Notes under the pieces: generated by a model
What the model saw: only the letters and a program-made list of their open reading frames with translations
Database searches by the model: none
Told to the model about the DNA's origin: nothing
Shown: positions 1-10,750 of the stretch, in pieces
Position numbering within the stretch: position 1 is the first letter of the stretch
Layout: each line of letters begins with the position of its first letter
Program-made: the position numbers and the translations under genes
NCBI GenBank assembly: GCA_001443485.1
Contig: LDXQ01000023.1
Location: 1,554 to 34,958, forward strand
Length of the DNA: 33,405 nucleotides
From: Candidatus Sysuimicrobiota bacterium CSP1-3
GTDB taxonomy: Bacteria > Sysuimicrobiota > Sysuimicrobiia > Sysuimicrobiales > Humicultoraceae
Direction: 5' to 3'

Positions 1-1083
1 CTCATCCCCCTGGGCGCCAAACGTGCGATCGAGCGCCGTGCGCAACTCGATCCGGACCTTGGCCTCGTGATCTCCGGCGCTGACACCCAGCCATTCGCGC
101 AAGAGGTCTTGGAACGGAAAGTACGGGATCGCCCCGGCGTAGGAGAGGCAGCGACCCTCCAGCCAGCGGACCTGCGGGTTGGCCTGCTGCACCTCGTTCA
201 CCAGCCGGGACTTGCCGATGCCCGCTTCGCCCATGACGGCCACGATCTGCCCCCGCCCCTCCGTGACCGCTGCAACGCTGTCTTGCAGCAGCGCCAGTTC
301 CCGGTCGCGGCCCACGAGCGGAGAGGTCAGGCCGGCGATGCCGCGGAGCTTCCCCACAACGACGCGCCTGTCCAGGATCTCGACTGCTGGCACCGGCGTG
401 CTCTTCCCTTTCAACACGAGCGGGCCGCTGGGACGGAGGTCGAAGAGCGAAGAGACCAGCCGGCCGGTGGCCTCTGTGGCCAGGATCGCGCCCGGCGCCG
501 CGGCGCTCTGCAGGCGGGCGGCGGTAGTCACCGTGTCGCCGAGGGCGTTATAGGCGACCTCCAGGAGATCGGTAACGCGGGAGATGACGACCGGCCCCGT
601 GTTCAGGCCCGAACGTATCTGCAAGGAGAGGCCGTAGGCGGCTTCGAGTTCGCGACCGAAGGCAGCCACCGCATCTCGGATGTCGAGGGCCGCGCGCACC
701 GCGCGTTCGGGGTCGTCCTCGTGAGCCAGCGGGGCACCGAAGAACGCCAGCAGCCCGTCCCCCATCACTTGGACGACGGTCCCTTCGTAATGGGCGACGG
801 CGGCGATGATCCGACCCAGAACCTGGTCCATGACGACTTTGAAACGCTCCGGGCCGAGGCGTTCGCCCAAAGGGGTGGAGCCGACGACGTCGCAGAAGAG
901 CGCCGTGACGGTGCGGCGTTCGCCCAGCCCGCCCGCCCGCAGGATCTTCTGGGCCACGTCGGCGGGGATGAAGGCTCGCAGCGATCGCACACGATCGCCC
1001 GGCAGATCGGTGAGCGGACTGCCGCAAGCGTGACAGAACCTGGCCTGATCAGGGTTGTCCTGGCTGCAGGTGGGACAGCGCAC
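1..1083 (-). CDS. Zinc-ribbon / class III nucleotide cyclase / AAA ATPase signalling protein (C-terminus cut by window edge)
   Basis: The gene starts at a GTG (1083) with GGAGGG about 5 bases upstream and reads through in frame to base 1, so only 361 residues are visible. Residues 2-22 form a zinc ribbon (CPTC...FCHACG). Residues about 45-190 are a class III adenylate/guanylate cyclase domain: the first metal Asp lies in FCDVVGST and the second in GDGLLAFFG. A P-loop, GEAGIGKSRL, follows and begins an AAA/NACHT-like ATPase domain that continues outside the window. The family architecture (zinc ribbon, cyclase, AAA, often TPR repeats) belongs to cytosolic sensor cyclases whose ligand is usually unknown. 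The motif normally read as GDTVN(L/T)AARL is GDTVTTAARL here, so the transition-state Asn is replaced by Thr. Cyclase activity is therefore uncertain. Confidence 0.88.
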   Translation of the reverse strand, partial: MRCPTCSQDNPDQARFCHACGSPLTDLPGDRVRSLRAFIPADVAQKILRAGGLGERRTVTALFCDVVGSTPLGERLGPERFKVVMDQVLGRIIAAVAHYEGTVVQVMGDGLLAFFGAPLAHEDDPERAVRAALDIRDAVAAFGRELEAAYGLSLQIRSGLNTGPVVISRVTDLLEVAYNALGDTVTTAARLQSAAAPGAILATEATGRLVSSLFDLRPSGPLVLKGKSTPVPAVEILDRRVVVGKLRGIAGLTSPLVGRDRELALLQDSVAAVTEGRGQIVAVMGEAGIGKSRLVNEVQQANPQVRWLEGRCLSYAGAIPYFPFQDLLREWLGVSAGDHEAKVRIELRTALDRTFGAQGDE

Positions 1084-1153
1084 GAAGCCCTCCGCGAATG
1101 GGAGACAGATTCGTGGACCCGTGGAGGTCTTCCTGGGCGTGCGAGTGCGAGGG

Positions 1154-1528
1154 CTACTTCTTGCGACGACCGCCGCGCTTGGCTTCGGTGTTGCGCTTGA
1201 GGTCGAGGAGGCGCTCTTCGCTCTCCTTCATGAAGGCCTTCAGCTTGTCTTCAAAGGAGGTGCGGGCCCGGGCGCGGGAGGCGCGCTCTTCGGGGGAAAG
1301 GGCCTGCTTGACGGAGAGGTCGAGCTTGCCCTTCTCGTTGACGCCGAGGACCTTGACGCGGATCCTTTCCTGCTCTTTCAGGTAATCCTTGACGTCCTTG
1401 ACGTAGGTGTCCGCGATCTCAGAGATGTGCACGAGGCCGCTCTTGCCGTCCGGCAATTCGACGAACGCCCCGTAATGCGTGATCTTGACGACCGTTCCTT
1501 CGACAATATTGCCGACTTCAACACTCAT
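1154..1528 (-). CDS. yabR: S1-domain RNA-binding protein, YabR/GSP13 type
   Basis: A 124-residue protein. Residues 3-73 are one S1 OB-fold (VGNIVEGTVVKI, YGAFVELPDG, GLVHISEIA). A basic, charged tail follows, ending KRGGRRKK. This single-S1 form matches the B. subtilis YabR/YugI family, which associates with ribosomes or RNA. It lies directly downstream of the FtsB/DivIC gene, as in B. subtilis (divIC-yabR). ATG 1528 is the only usable start. The purine-rich GGAGGAGG lies about 16 bases upstream, which is further than usual. A consensus promoter sits between this gene and ftsB, so it can be transcribed independently. Confidence 0.9.
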   Translation of the reverse strand: MSVEVGNIVEGTVVKITHYGAFVELPDGKSGLVHISEIADTYVKDVKDYLKEQERIRVKVLGVNEKGKLDLSVKQALSPEERASRARARTSFEDKLKAFMKESEERLLDLKRNTEAKRGGRRKK

Positions 1529-1581
1529 GTCGGGCGATATCGGGCCTCCTCCGTCGGTGCAGGTGCAAATTGGGCAAGCGC

Positions 1582-1610
1582 ATTATATGCAGGGGCCGGA
1601 AGGGTGTCAA
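1582..1610 (-). promoter_or_regulatory. Perfect sigma70-type promoter for yabR
   Basis: On the minus strand TTGACA (1610-1605) and TATAAT (1587-1582) are separated by exactly 17 bases. Both hexamers match the consensus fully. Transcription would start near 1575 and give a leader of about 46 bases before the yabR ATG. It lies just downstream of the ftsB stop codon. Confidence 0.85.
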
Positions 1611-1618
1611 TCGGGCGG

Positions 1619-1969
1619 TCACGGGGAGGGCCGGGGCGTCGGGGTCGGCCGGATGAGGATGACCGGGATCTCTCCCGGCTTCACCAACCCCAGCTCCTCG
1701 CGGGCCAGCCGTTCGATGTATTCCGGCGTGTGCAGCCGGCGGATCTCCTCCCGCAGTTGGGCGTTGTCGCGGCGCAGCGCCTGCACCTCGCCGTCCAGCC
1801 GCACGGCCTCGCGGCGCAGGCGGTAGGTGGTGAGGTAACTCGACCCAAACGCGTTGAGCAGCAGCGCCAGGACGGAGAGCACGACCAGAGGGACGACCCA
1901 GCGAGGCAGACGGGTCTGGCGGGACGCCGGCAAGGCGAGGGCGCGACGATAGGTGGAAAGATTCGGCAT
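1619..1969 (-). CDS. ftsB: FtsB/DivIC-family septum formation initiator
   Basis: A 116-residue bitopic membrane protein. It has a short basic cytoplasmic N-terminus, one transmembrane helix (about residues 24-43, VVPLVVLSVLALLLNAFG), a coiled coil (about 50-80) and then the family motif YIERLAREELGLVKPGE. The tail is proline-rich. FtsB/DivIC proteins pair with FtsL and FtsQ/DivIB in the divisome and activate septal peptidoglycan synthesis. The ATG at 1969 has AGGGGA five bases upstream. Its neighbours (yabR downstream; adeC and eno upstream) echo divIC-yabR of Bacillus and eno-ftsB of Actinobacteria. Confidence 0.9.
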   Translation of the reverse strand: MPNLSTYRRALALPASRQTRLPRWVVPLVVLSVLALLLNAFGSSYLTTYRLRREAVRLDGEVQALRRDNAQLREEIRRLHTPEYIERLAREELGLVKPGEIPVILIRPTPTPRPSP

Positions 1970-2014
1970 CCGCGTCCCCTAAAGTTGGACGGCGACGGGG
2001 CAAATCCTCTGCGC

Positions 2015-3843
2015 CTACGGCACGGTGAGTTCCACGAAGCGCGGCGGCTCCCCGGGCGCCAGTTCCACAAGCCCGGTGGCCCGGTTGGTCAGACGCAGTT
2101 CCGGGATGACGATCAGGGGCAGCAGGCTGAGGGTCATCTCGATGTGGGGTGCCGGGCAGCCGGCGTCGCGCAGCGCCGCCTCCAGATCTTCGACCTGCCC
2201 GGCGACGACGTCCGCCGATTCCAGGGACATCAGGCCAGCCAGCGGCAGGGGCACGGCCGCGCGCACCCGGCCCGCGATGACCACCACCATGCCCCCGCCC
2301 AGGCGGATCACCTCGTTGGCCGCCACCACCATGTCGTCATCGTCCGTCCCCAGGACCATCAGGTTGTGGGAGTCGTGGGCCACGGTGGAGCCGAAGGCCA
2401 CGTGCGCCCGGAATCCCAGGCCGGTGACGAAGCCGAATCCCTTTGTGCCCGTGGCGCCCTCGCGGGGCTCGTGCCGGTAGAAGACGGCCACCTTCGACAG
2501 GTCGCGCGCGGGGTCGGCCGCCAACACGCCGTCCCGCACCGGGATCTCCATAATCTCCTGCTCGGTGTGCACCTTCCCGGGGACAACCCGCATCACCCGC
2601 ACCCGCGTCGTCGTGCCCCGGTGCGGGATGCGCAGGTCGTCCCCGCGGAGCGGATCCACGTGCACGGAGCGCATCGCCCACGCGGGGTAGGAGAAGGGAG
2701 GAATGTCCACGACCATCTCGCCGCGCTCGGCCACCAGCACCCCGTCGGCGTAGACTTGATCAATCACCCCCCGCACCAGGTCGCTGACGATGAGGATGTC
2801 GGCGGCGCGCCCCGGCGCGATCGTCCCGATCCAGCGGCTGCGCTCCAGCAGTTGGGCGGCATTGATGGTGGCCATCTGCACGGCGGTGATGGGCGAGACG
2901 CCCTCCGCGATGGCGGCGCGCACCGCCCGGCTCATGTGCCCGTCGCGCACCAGCGTGGTCGGCGTGACGTCGTCCGTGATCAGGGTGAAGAAGCGTGTGT
3001 CCAGGCCCGGACGCTCCGTGACGGCGCGGATCATGTGCGGCATGTCCAGCCAGGCGGTCCCGTAGCGCTGCTGCGCGTAGCAGCCCAGCTGCGCGCGGCG
3101 CAGCGCGTCCTGCGCGGTCGTCCCTTCGTGGCAGGCGGTGATCCCCGCAGCTACGAACGCGGGCAGCCCGCGGTCGATCTCCGGACTGGCGTAATGACCC
3201 GTGAGCACGACCCCCGCCTGCAGCGAGGCCGCGAGGATCGCGTGCACCTCGGGATCGCCGTGATCACGCCGGGGAAGTTCATCTGCTCCCCCTGCAACTG
3301 GGCCCAGCCGCGGCGGTAGGCTGCGGCCACCTCCCGGGCGGTGATCGTGGCGCCGGCGTCCTCGAACCCGGGGATCGAGGGGACGCACACCGGCATCGCC
3401 ACCAGCACTTTGAGCGGCAGTCCCTGCGCCGCCGCGTGGAAGAGTTCCATCGCCCGCAGGCCGAAGACGTTGGTGATCTCGTGGTTGTCGCAGGCGATGG
3501 TGGTCGTGCCCTCCGGCAGCACGGCCCGGGCGAAGCTGCGCACGTCGACCATGCTGCTCTCCACGTGCAGGTGCGTGTCGATAAATCCGGGGAGCAGATA
3601 GCGTCCGGCCGCGTCGACGACGGTGGTCCCGGAGCCCCCCGGGATGTGCGCGGCGTCGCCGACGAAGGCGATGAAGCCGTGGCGCACGGCCACGTCAATG
3701 CCGTCTTGCATCTGCGCGGTGTTCACGTTGACCAGCCGGCCGTCGCGGATGATCAGGTCCGCGGGCTCCCGCCCCATCGCCGTAGCCACGAGATCGCGCG
3801 TCACTTCGTGCAGGGGGCGGCGCCGGTGCGTGTACGCGGACAT
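2015..3843 (-). pseudogene. ade: Adenine deaminase, split by a one-base frameshift near 3258
   Basis: Two overlapping reading frames together make one adenine deaminase of about 609 residues (EC 3.5.4.2, adenine to hypoxanthine, purine salvage). The 5' part carries the metal-binding GFIDTHLHVESSMV and ends in frame at EQMNFPGVI. The 3' part resumes with GDPEVHAILAASLQAG and contains HEGTTAQDAL, the ITDDVTP Asp motif and a C-terminal SHNLMVLGT segment. One extra base in the CC at 3258-3259 (minus ACGGC to ACGGGC) would restore GVITGDPEVHA, the expected family sequence. Both halves are otherwise intact, so this is either a recent inactivation or a sequencing/assembly error in a G run. The start is ATG 3843, with AGGAGG seven bases upstream. 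The ATG two codons earlier sits too close to that site. Confidence 0.88.
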
Positions 3844-3882
3844 CTCCATTCCTCCTCGAGTCAGGCCAGTTGCGGCGACGAA

Positions 3883-5412
<1,530 letters not shown>

Positions 5413-5426
<14 letters not shown>

Positions 5427-6180
5427 GGCCGCTCTTGGCCTGCTGCCATAACGCGAGCAGTTCGTCCAGGGAGTGCTCGCGCAGCGGGCGGCCGCTGGCC
5501 GCGGCCAGGGCCTCCACCCGCGCGAACCGGTCGACGAATTTGCGCGTGGCATCGCGCAGCGCCTGCTCGGCGTCGACTCCCTGGAAGATGGCGACGTTGA
5601 TCAGGGTGAAGAAGGCATCGCCCAATTCATCGGCCGCCGCCTCCGCGCCCTGCGCCGCCTCCAGTTCGTCGAGTTCGGCGCGCACCTTCGCCACCGCCGC
5701 CTGCAGGTCGGGCCAGCGGAAGCCCAGCAGGCGCACGCGTTCCTGCATCTTCTGGGCGCGCGCCAGGGCCGGCAGCGCCTCGGGGATGCCTGCAAAGGGC
5801 GAGTCGCGCCGCGCCTGCTTGGCGTTCTGCCAGTGGGCTAGCACGGCCTCCGCGGTGTCCAACTGCGCGTCCCCGAAGACATGCGGGTGCCGTTCAATCA
5901 ATTTGCGCACCAGGCCGTCCACGACGTCCCCGGCGCTGAAGTGCCCCTCCTCTTCAGCCATGCGCGCATGGAAGACCACCTGCAGCAGCAGGTCGCCCAG
6001 TTCTTCGCGCAGCGCGGGCTGGTCGCCGCGGTCGATCGCCTCCAGCACTTCGTGCATCTCCTCGAGGAGATACGGACGGAGCGTCCGCGGGGTCTGCGCC
6101 CGGTCCCACGGGCAGCCGCCGGGGCGGCGCAGGCGGGCCATCACCGATACCAGGTCGTCGAACGCGTAGCGGCTACCCAT
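5413..6180 (-). CDS. mazG: Nucleoside triphosphate pyrophosphohydrolase MazG
   Basis: 255 residues, with the tandem MazG arrangement. The first domain has CPWDRAQTPRTLRPYLLEE, the EExxE helix and EELGDLLLQVVFHARMA. The second repeats the fold (KVRAELDEL, ADELGDAFFTLINVA). MazG hydrolyses (d)NTPs to the monophosphate and PPi and is thought to clear aberrant nucleotides. ATG 6180 begins six bases after the stop of the foldase gene with no obvious Shine-Dalgarno sequence, so translation is probably coupled to it. The 3' end overlaps rqcP. Confidence 0.94.
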
Positions 6181-6186
6181 GGGGCG

Positions 6187-7227
6187 TCACGATGGGCGCG
6201 GGAAGCGCTTGACCGTCGCCTGCTTGCGCTCGGCTTCCAGCCACTTCTGGAAGGCCGCCTCGCGCTTCTGCTGCAGGAGTTGCTCGCGAATCTGTCCCTG
6301 CACCTGCGCGAAGGTGGCCTGGCGCGCGAGTTTGTGCTCCGCCACCAGGATAAGGTGGTAGCCGAACTGCGTCTTCACCGGCGGGCTGACCTCGCCGGGC
6401 TTCAGGCTGAAGGCGACCTTCTCAAACTCGGGCACCAGCGACCCTTTGGCCACGAACCCCAGATCCCCGCCGTTGCTCTTGCTGCCCGGATCCTCTGAAT
6501 ACTGTTTGGCCAGGTCCGCGAACTTCTCGCCCTTGGCCAAACGTCCCTGGATGAGCACCATCGTCTGCTTGGCCCGCTCCTCCTCCTGCGGCGTGCTCGC
6601 GCGGATGAGGATATGGCTGGCCCGCACCTGCTCCGCCTCGTCGAACTGGGCGCGGCGCTCGGTGAAGAACTTGCGCACCTCGTCATCCGAGACCTTGACC
6701 TCGGTGACCAGCGGCATCAGCGTCCGCACCGTCAGGGTGAGGCGGACGATCCGGCGCGCGTCCGCCATCGTCAGGTTGCGCTGCGACAGCGCCGCCTGGA
6801 GCCCTTGTTCCCCCCCCAACTGCTCGATGATCCGCGCCATTTCGGCGTTCACTTGCGCGTCGTTGGCTTCCCCGCCGCGCTTGCGGGCCGCCTGCTCGAT
6901 CAGACGCTCGTCGATCAGCCGGTCGGTCATGGCGCCGGTCAACTCGGCGCGCTGTTTTTCCCCCTCCGCCCCGCTCAGCGTAACGTTGAACTGGGCCGCG
7001 GCGCGGGCGACCTCCTGGTCCACCTCGCTCCAGTAGATGGGTTCGTCGTTCACCGTGGCGGCCAGCGCGGAGCGCGTGCGCAGCCCGGCGATGACGAACC
7101 CGACGGGCCGGCCCCGGATGGTCAGGCGCAGATCCGCGCCGAAGGTCACGGCGTAGGCCGCGCCCGCCGCCACCAGGGCCACGACCGCCACGAGGATCGC
7201 AATGCCAATCTTCCGTCTTCGACTCAC
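6187..7227 (-). CDS. Membrane-anchored parvulin-type peptidyl-prolyl isomerase (SurA/PrsA-like foldase)
   Basis: 346 residues. The N-terminus is basic (MSRRRK), followed by a hydrophobic segment at about 8-27 without a lipobox Cys, so it is a signal anchor or cleaved signal rather than a PrsA lipoprotein. Next comes a SurA_N-like helical chaperone domain (VNDEPIYWSEVDQEV...). A parvulin domain at about 205-300 carries RASHILIRA, YSEDPGSKSNGGDLGFV, LVPEFEKVAFSLKPGEVS and FGYHLILV, and a charged C-terminal helix follows. It probably folds exported proteins outside the membrane. The start is GTG 7227 with AAAGGGG seven bases upstream. It sits between mfd and mazG. Confidence 0.9.
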   Translation of the reverse strand: MSRRRKIGIAILVAVVALVAAGAAYAVTFGADLRLTIRGRPVGFVIAGLRTRSALAATVNDEPIYWSEVDQEVARAAAQFNVTLSGAEGEKQRAELTGAMTDRLIDERLIEQAARKRGGEANDAQVNAEMARIIEQLGGEQGLQAALSQRNLTMADARRIVRLTLTVRTLMPLVTEVKVSDDEVRKFFTERRAQFDEAEQVRASHILIRASTPQEEERAKQTMVLIQGRLAKGEKFADLAKQYSEDPGSKSNGGDLGFVAKGSLVPEFEKVAFSLKPGEVSPPVKTQFGYHLILVAEHKLARQATFAQVQGQIREQLLQQKREAAFQKWLEAERKQATVKRFPRPS

Positions 7228-7265
7228 TCGATTGCCCCTTTCATCGACGCCGCGATCCGCGGTCG

Positions 7266-10200
7266 TCAGGAAATCGGCAGCGTCTCCTCCGTGCGCTGCC
7301 GGCTGAACCGAGATACCGCTTCCAGAACCTCTCGGATCTCACCCGCCTGCTCCAAGAAGTGCCGCGCCTGCGTGCGGATGGCGACCAGGGCGGGGGTGAC
7401 ATGCACGCGCTGGCCGTAGGCGATGCGCAGCCGCCGCTGCACCGGTTCGGGCAGGTGCGCCGCCGGGCGGAGGCGGATGGTGTACTGGCCGCTCTCGCGC
7501 ACGACCGCCGCAGCGCCCACCCGCTTCGCCAGGACGCGCAGCCGCACCGCCTGAAGGAGGTGCTGCACCGGCGGTGGCGGGTCGCCGAAGCGGTCGTGGA
7601 ACTCCTCCGCCAGCCGGTCGGCCGCCTCCAGGGACGGTACCGCGCCCAGCCGGCGGTAGAGGCTCATCCGCTGCGTCTCGTCGGCGACGTACTCCGGCGG
7701 GATGAAGGCATCGACGTTGATGTCGATGGTCGGGTCGGGCGTGTCGTCCACCATCTCGCCGCGCAGTTCGCGGATCGCCTGGTCGAGCAGCCGGCAGTAG
7801 AGATCGAAGCCCACGGCGGAGATGTAGCCGTGCTGCTCCGGGCCGAGCAGGTTGCCGGCGCCGCGGATCTCCAGGTCGCGCATCGCCAGCTTCATCCCCG
7901 AACCTAGTTCGACGAATTCCTGCATCGCCTGCAGCCGCTGCTCCGCCTCGGGGGTGAGTTTCTCGCTGCGGGGATAGAGGAGGTAGCAGTAGGCCTGCCG
8001 GTCCGCCCGGCCGACCCGCCCGCGCAGTTGATAGAGCTGCGCCAGGCCCATCAGGTGGGCGTCCTGGATGATGACGCTGTTCACGCGGGGGATGTCCAGA
8101 CCGATCTCCACGATCGTCGTGCAGACCAGCACATCGGAGCGGCCGCCCAGGAAGTCCATCATCACCCGCTCGAGTTTCTCCTCCGGCATCTGCCCGTGGG
8201 CCACGGCGATGCGCGCCTCCGGCACGATGCGGGCGATGGCGCGCGCGGCGCGGTCGATGGTCTGCACGCGATTGTGCACCACGTAGACCTGGCCGCCCCG
8301 CTCCATTTCGCGCAGGATGGCCTCGCGGACCAGCGCCTCGTCGTGCTCCCGGATCTCGGTCTGGATGGGCAGGCGCGCCTCCGGCGGCGTCTCCATCACC
8401 GACATGTCGCGCAGCCCGACCAGCGACATGTGCAGCGTGCGCGGGATCGGCGTCGCCGTCAGCGTCAGCACGTCCACCTGCTTGCGCAGCTGCTTCAGCT
8501 TTTCCTTGTGCTCCACGCCGAAGCGCTGCTCCTCGTCGATGATCACCAGGCCCAGATCCCGGAAGGTGGCGTCCTTCTGCAGCAGGCGGTGCGTACCGAT
8601 GACCACGTCGACCTTGCCTTCCGCCAGTTCATTGAGGATGCGCGTCTGCTCGCGCCTCGTGCGGAAGCGGCTGAGGACCTCCACCTTGATCGGGTACGGC
8701 GCCAGCCGGCGCAGGAAAACGTCGTAGTGCTGCTGCGCCAGGATCGTGGTGGGCACCAGGATGGCCACCTGCTTGCCGTCCATCACGGCCTTGAAGGCGG
8801 CGCGCAGCGCCACCTCCGTCTTCCCGTAGCCGACGTCCCCGGCAATGAGCCGGTCCATCGGCTTGGCCGATTCCATGTCTCGCTTCACGTCCTGGATGGC
8901 CTGCCACTGGTCCGGCGTCTCCTCGTATTCGAAGGCCGCCTCCAGTTCGTGCTGCCAGGGCGTGTCCGGCGAGTAGGCGAACCCGGGCGCGGTCTCGCGG
9001 GCGGCGTACAGCCCCAGCAGTTCGCCGGCCAGTTCCCGCGCCGACTCCTTGACGCGCTGCTTCTCCCGTTCCCACTCTGCGCCGCCCAGCGTGTGGATCT
9101 TCGGCGCCTCGCTCTCCACGCCGATGTAGCGCTCGACCAGGCCGATTTGATCCACCGGGACGTAGAGCCGGTCGCTCCCCGCGTACTCTAGGAACAGGTA
9201 GTCCCGCTCGCTACCGTTCATCGTCAGGTGGACGAGGCCGCGGTAGATGCCGATGCCGTGGTGGATGTGTACGACGAAGTCCCCGGGGACCAGGTCCGCC
9301 CAGGAGGTGATGCGCTTCCCCTGCCGGACGAACCGCAGGCGCGACCGGCGGCGGCGCCACCCCAGAATCTCGCTGTCGGTGATCACGGCCAGCGCAGCCG
9401 TCTCGAAGACGAACCCACGGGAGAGCGCCGCCTCCACGGCGGTGATCGTCCCGGGCTGGGGCGCGCTCTCCACTCCGGCGACGGTGGGGACCGTCAGGCC
9501 CTGGTCACCGAGGATTTCTCCGACGCGCTCCGGGTGCGCGGTGGCGACCACCACCCGCCGCCCTTGCTCCGTCCACTCGCGCAGGGTGCGCGAGAGGAGG
9601 TGGGTCTGTCCGCCGAAGGCCTCCACACCGCCGAAGCGCAGGAGGACCTCTTCATACGGCGGCACCGCGCCGCGCAGAGTGGACAGTACGAGCCGCCGCC
9701 GTTCCGCGAGCAGCGCGCTGGCGGCAGTCCAAGAAATATGGTGCTCCTCCGCCTCGTCGTCCGGGCGCTCCAGCAGCGCGCGGGCCTGCCCGGCGAGCTC
9801 GGGTTCCTCGTCGAGCGCGATCAGCGAGTCTGGGGGGAGGAAGTCCAGCAGGGTTGCGGTGAGGTCCTCTTCCGGTTCGCGCAGCGGCAGCAGGACGACC
9901 TCCTCGACCTCGCGGATGCTGCGCTGCGTCGCCGGGTCAAACTCGCGCAGCGACTCCACCTCGTCGCCGAACAGTTCGATGCGGTAGGGGCCGCCGGCCG
10001 GAGGGAAGAGGTCGATCACCCCGCCGCGCACCGCCATCTGCCCGCGTTCCTCGACAAGCGGCAGCCGCTCGTAGCCGTAGGCGGCCAGCAGGGCGAGGAA
10101 GGTGTCGCGCTCCAACCGCTCCCCGCGCCGGATCTGGTACCGCTCCGCCCGCAGTTGCTCGGCCGAGGGGAGACGGCGCAGCAGGCCGGAGACCGGCAGC

Positions 10201-10589
10201 AGGGCGATGGTCGGCGCGCCCATCACCAGGCGCTCCAGCAGCGCCCGCCACTCCGCCACCGCGTCTGGGGAGGGTTGCGCCCGCACAAAAGGCGTCCCCT
10301 CCCAGTACGGGGAGAAGGCCAGGCGGTCCGCCAGAGCGGGAGCGAAGAGGGTGAGGTCCCCCGCCAGCCGCTCCGCCGCGTCCCGGCCGGGGAGGACGAT
10401 CACGGTCGTCTCCACAGCCACCTCGGGGTCGGCCAGCAGCGCCCCCAAAAGGTATGCCTTCTCCGCGCCCGCCGGACCCTGGACCCACATGGGACGCCGC
10501 TCCTGTACGGCGCCGCGGATCCGGGCGTACGGAGGGCTTTCTCGGAGTAAAGGTAGCAGTCCGCTCAGCATCGGCTCATAGGCGCGCAA
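7266..10589 (-). CDS. mfd: Transcription-repair coupling factor Mfd
   Basis: 1107 residues, close to the family norm. The N-terminal UvrB-homology module keeps a degenerate P-loop (GPAGAEKAYLL, about 38-48), typical of Mfd, which lacks ATPase activity there. The RNA-polymerase interaction domain precedes the RecG-like motor. The motor has Walker A GDVGYGKTEVALRAAFK (about 585) and the DEEQ box VIIDEEQRFGVEHKEKLK (about 682), then the TRG region and a C-terminal TRCF domain. Mfd removes stalled RNA polymerase and recruits UvrA. The start is taken as TTG 10589; ATG six codons downstream is an alternative. A good promoter ends about 18 bases upstream, so the leader is very short. It appears to be the first gene of the mfd-foldase-mazG-rqcP-eno-ade run. 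Confidence 0.95.
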   Translation of the reverse strand: MRAYEPMLSGLLPLLRESPPYARIRGAVQERRPMWVQGPAGAEKAYLLGALLADPEVAVETTVIVLPGRDAAERLAGDLTLFAPALADRLAFSPYWEGTPFVRAQPSPDAVAEWRALLERLVMGAPTIALLPVSGLLRRLPSAEQLRAERYQIRRGERLERDTFLALLAAYGYERLPLVEERGQMAVRGGVIDLFPPAGGPYRIELFGDEVESLREFDPATQRSIREVEEVVLLPLREPEEDLTATLLDFLPPDSLIALDEEPELAGQARALLERPDDEAEEHHISWTAASALLAERRRLVLSTLRGAVPPYEEVLLRFGGVEAFGGQTHLLSRTLREWTEQGRRVVVATAHPERVGEILGDQGLTVPTVAGVESAPQPGTITAVEAALSRGFVFETAALAVITDSEILGWRRRRSRLRFVRQGKRITSWADLVPGDFVVHIHHGIGIYRGLVHLTMNGSERDYLFLEYAGSDRLYVPVDQIGLVERYIGVESEAPKIHTLGGAEWEREKQRVKESARELAGELLGLYAARETAPGFAYSPDTPWQHELEAAFEYEETPDQWQAIQDVKRDMESAKPMDRLIAGDVGYGKTEVALRAAFKAVMDGKQVAILVPTTILAQQHYDVFLRRLAPYPIKVEVLSRFRTRREQTRILNELAEGKVDVVIGTHRLLQKDATFRDLGLVIIDEEQRFGVEHKEKLKQLRKQVDVLTLTATPIPRTLHMSLVGLRDMSVMETPPEARLPIQTEIREHDEALVREAILREMERGGQVYVVHNRVQTIDRAARAIARIVPEARIAVAHGQMPEEKLERVMMDFLGGRSDVLVCTTIVEIGLDIPRVNSVIIQDAHLMGLAQLYQLRGRVGRADRQAYCYLLYPRSEKLTPEAEQRLQAMQEFVELGSGMKLAMRDLEIRGAGNLLGPEQHGYISAVGFDLYCRLLDQAIRELRGEMVDDTPDPTIDINVDAFIPPEYVADETQRMSLYRRLGAVPSLEAADRLAEEFHDRFGDPPPPVQHLLQAVRLRVLAKRVGAAAVVRESGQYTIRLRPAAHLPEPVQRRLRIAYGQRVHVTPALVAIRTQARHFLEQAGEIREVLEAVSRFSRQRTEETLPIS

Positions 10590-10607
10590 AAGAGGGAAAT
10601 CCTATTA

Positions 10608-10637
10608 ATTTTACCGGGGATTGGGGGGCTCGGTCAA
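10608..10637 (-). promoter_or_regulatory. Promoter of mfd
   Basis: On the minus strand TTGACC (10637-10632), an 18-base spacer and TAAAAT (10613-10608) lie directly upstream of the TTG start of mfd. The T run of the possible tRNA terminator abuts the -35 element. Confidence 0.7.
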
Positions 10638-10674
10638 AAAAACGTGCAAGCATGGTAGTGTCCTTGGGACTACC
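10636..10674 (-). terminator. Possible terminator between tRNA-Tyr and mfd
   Basis: The minus strand shows GGTAGT...ACTACC (10674-10654, 6-bp stem, 9-base loop). After 11 bases comes a run of seven T (10642-10636). The stem is short and not adjacent to the T run, so efficiency is doubtful. Confidence 0.4.
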
Positions 10675-10750
10675 AGGATGGCCGGGCGGTGCGTTCCTTC
10701 TGCCATCCGTGGCGAGGCTTCGAGTCATCCATCAAGCAATGGACTGATGA

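Noticed and set aside
67-1200. A 377-codon plus-strand open frame
   Set aside because: Antisense to the cyclase gene, whose minus-strand frame has zinc-ribbon, cyclase and P-loop motifs in order.
1055-3319. A 754-codon open frame on the plus strand across yabR, ftsB and ade
   Set aside because: It is the GC-rich antisense shadow of three recognisable minus-strand genes; its translation is low-complexity Arg/His/Gly and has no domain.
2015-3849. Two separate adenine deaminase genes
   Set aside because: The two frames carry complementary, non-repeated parts of one protein that join exactly at a single-base indel.
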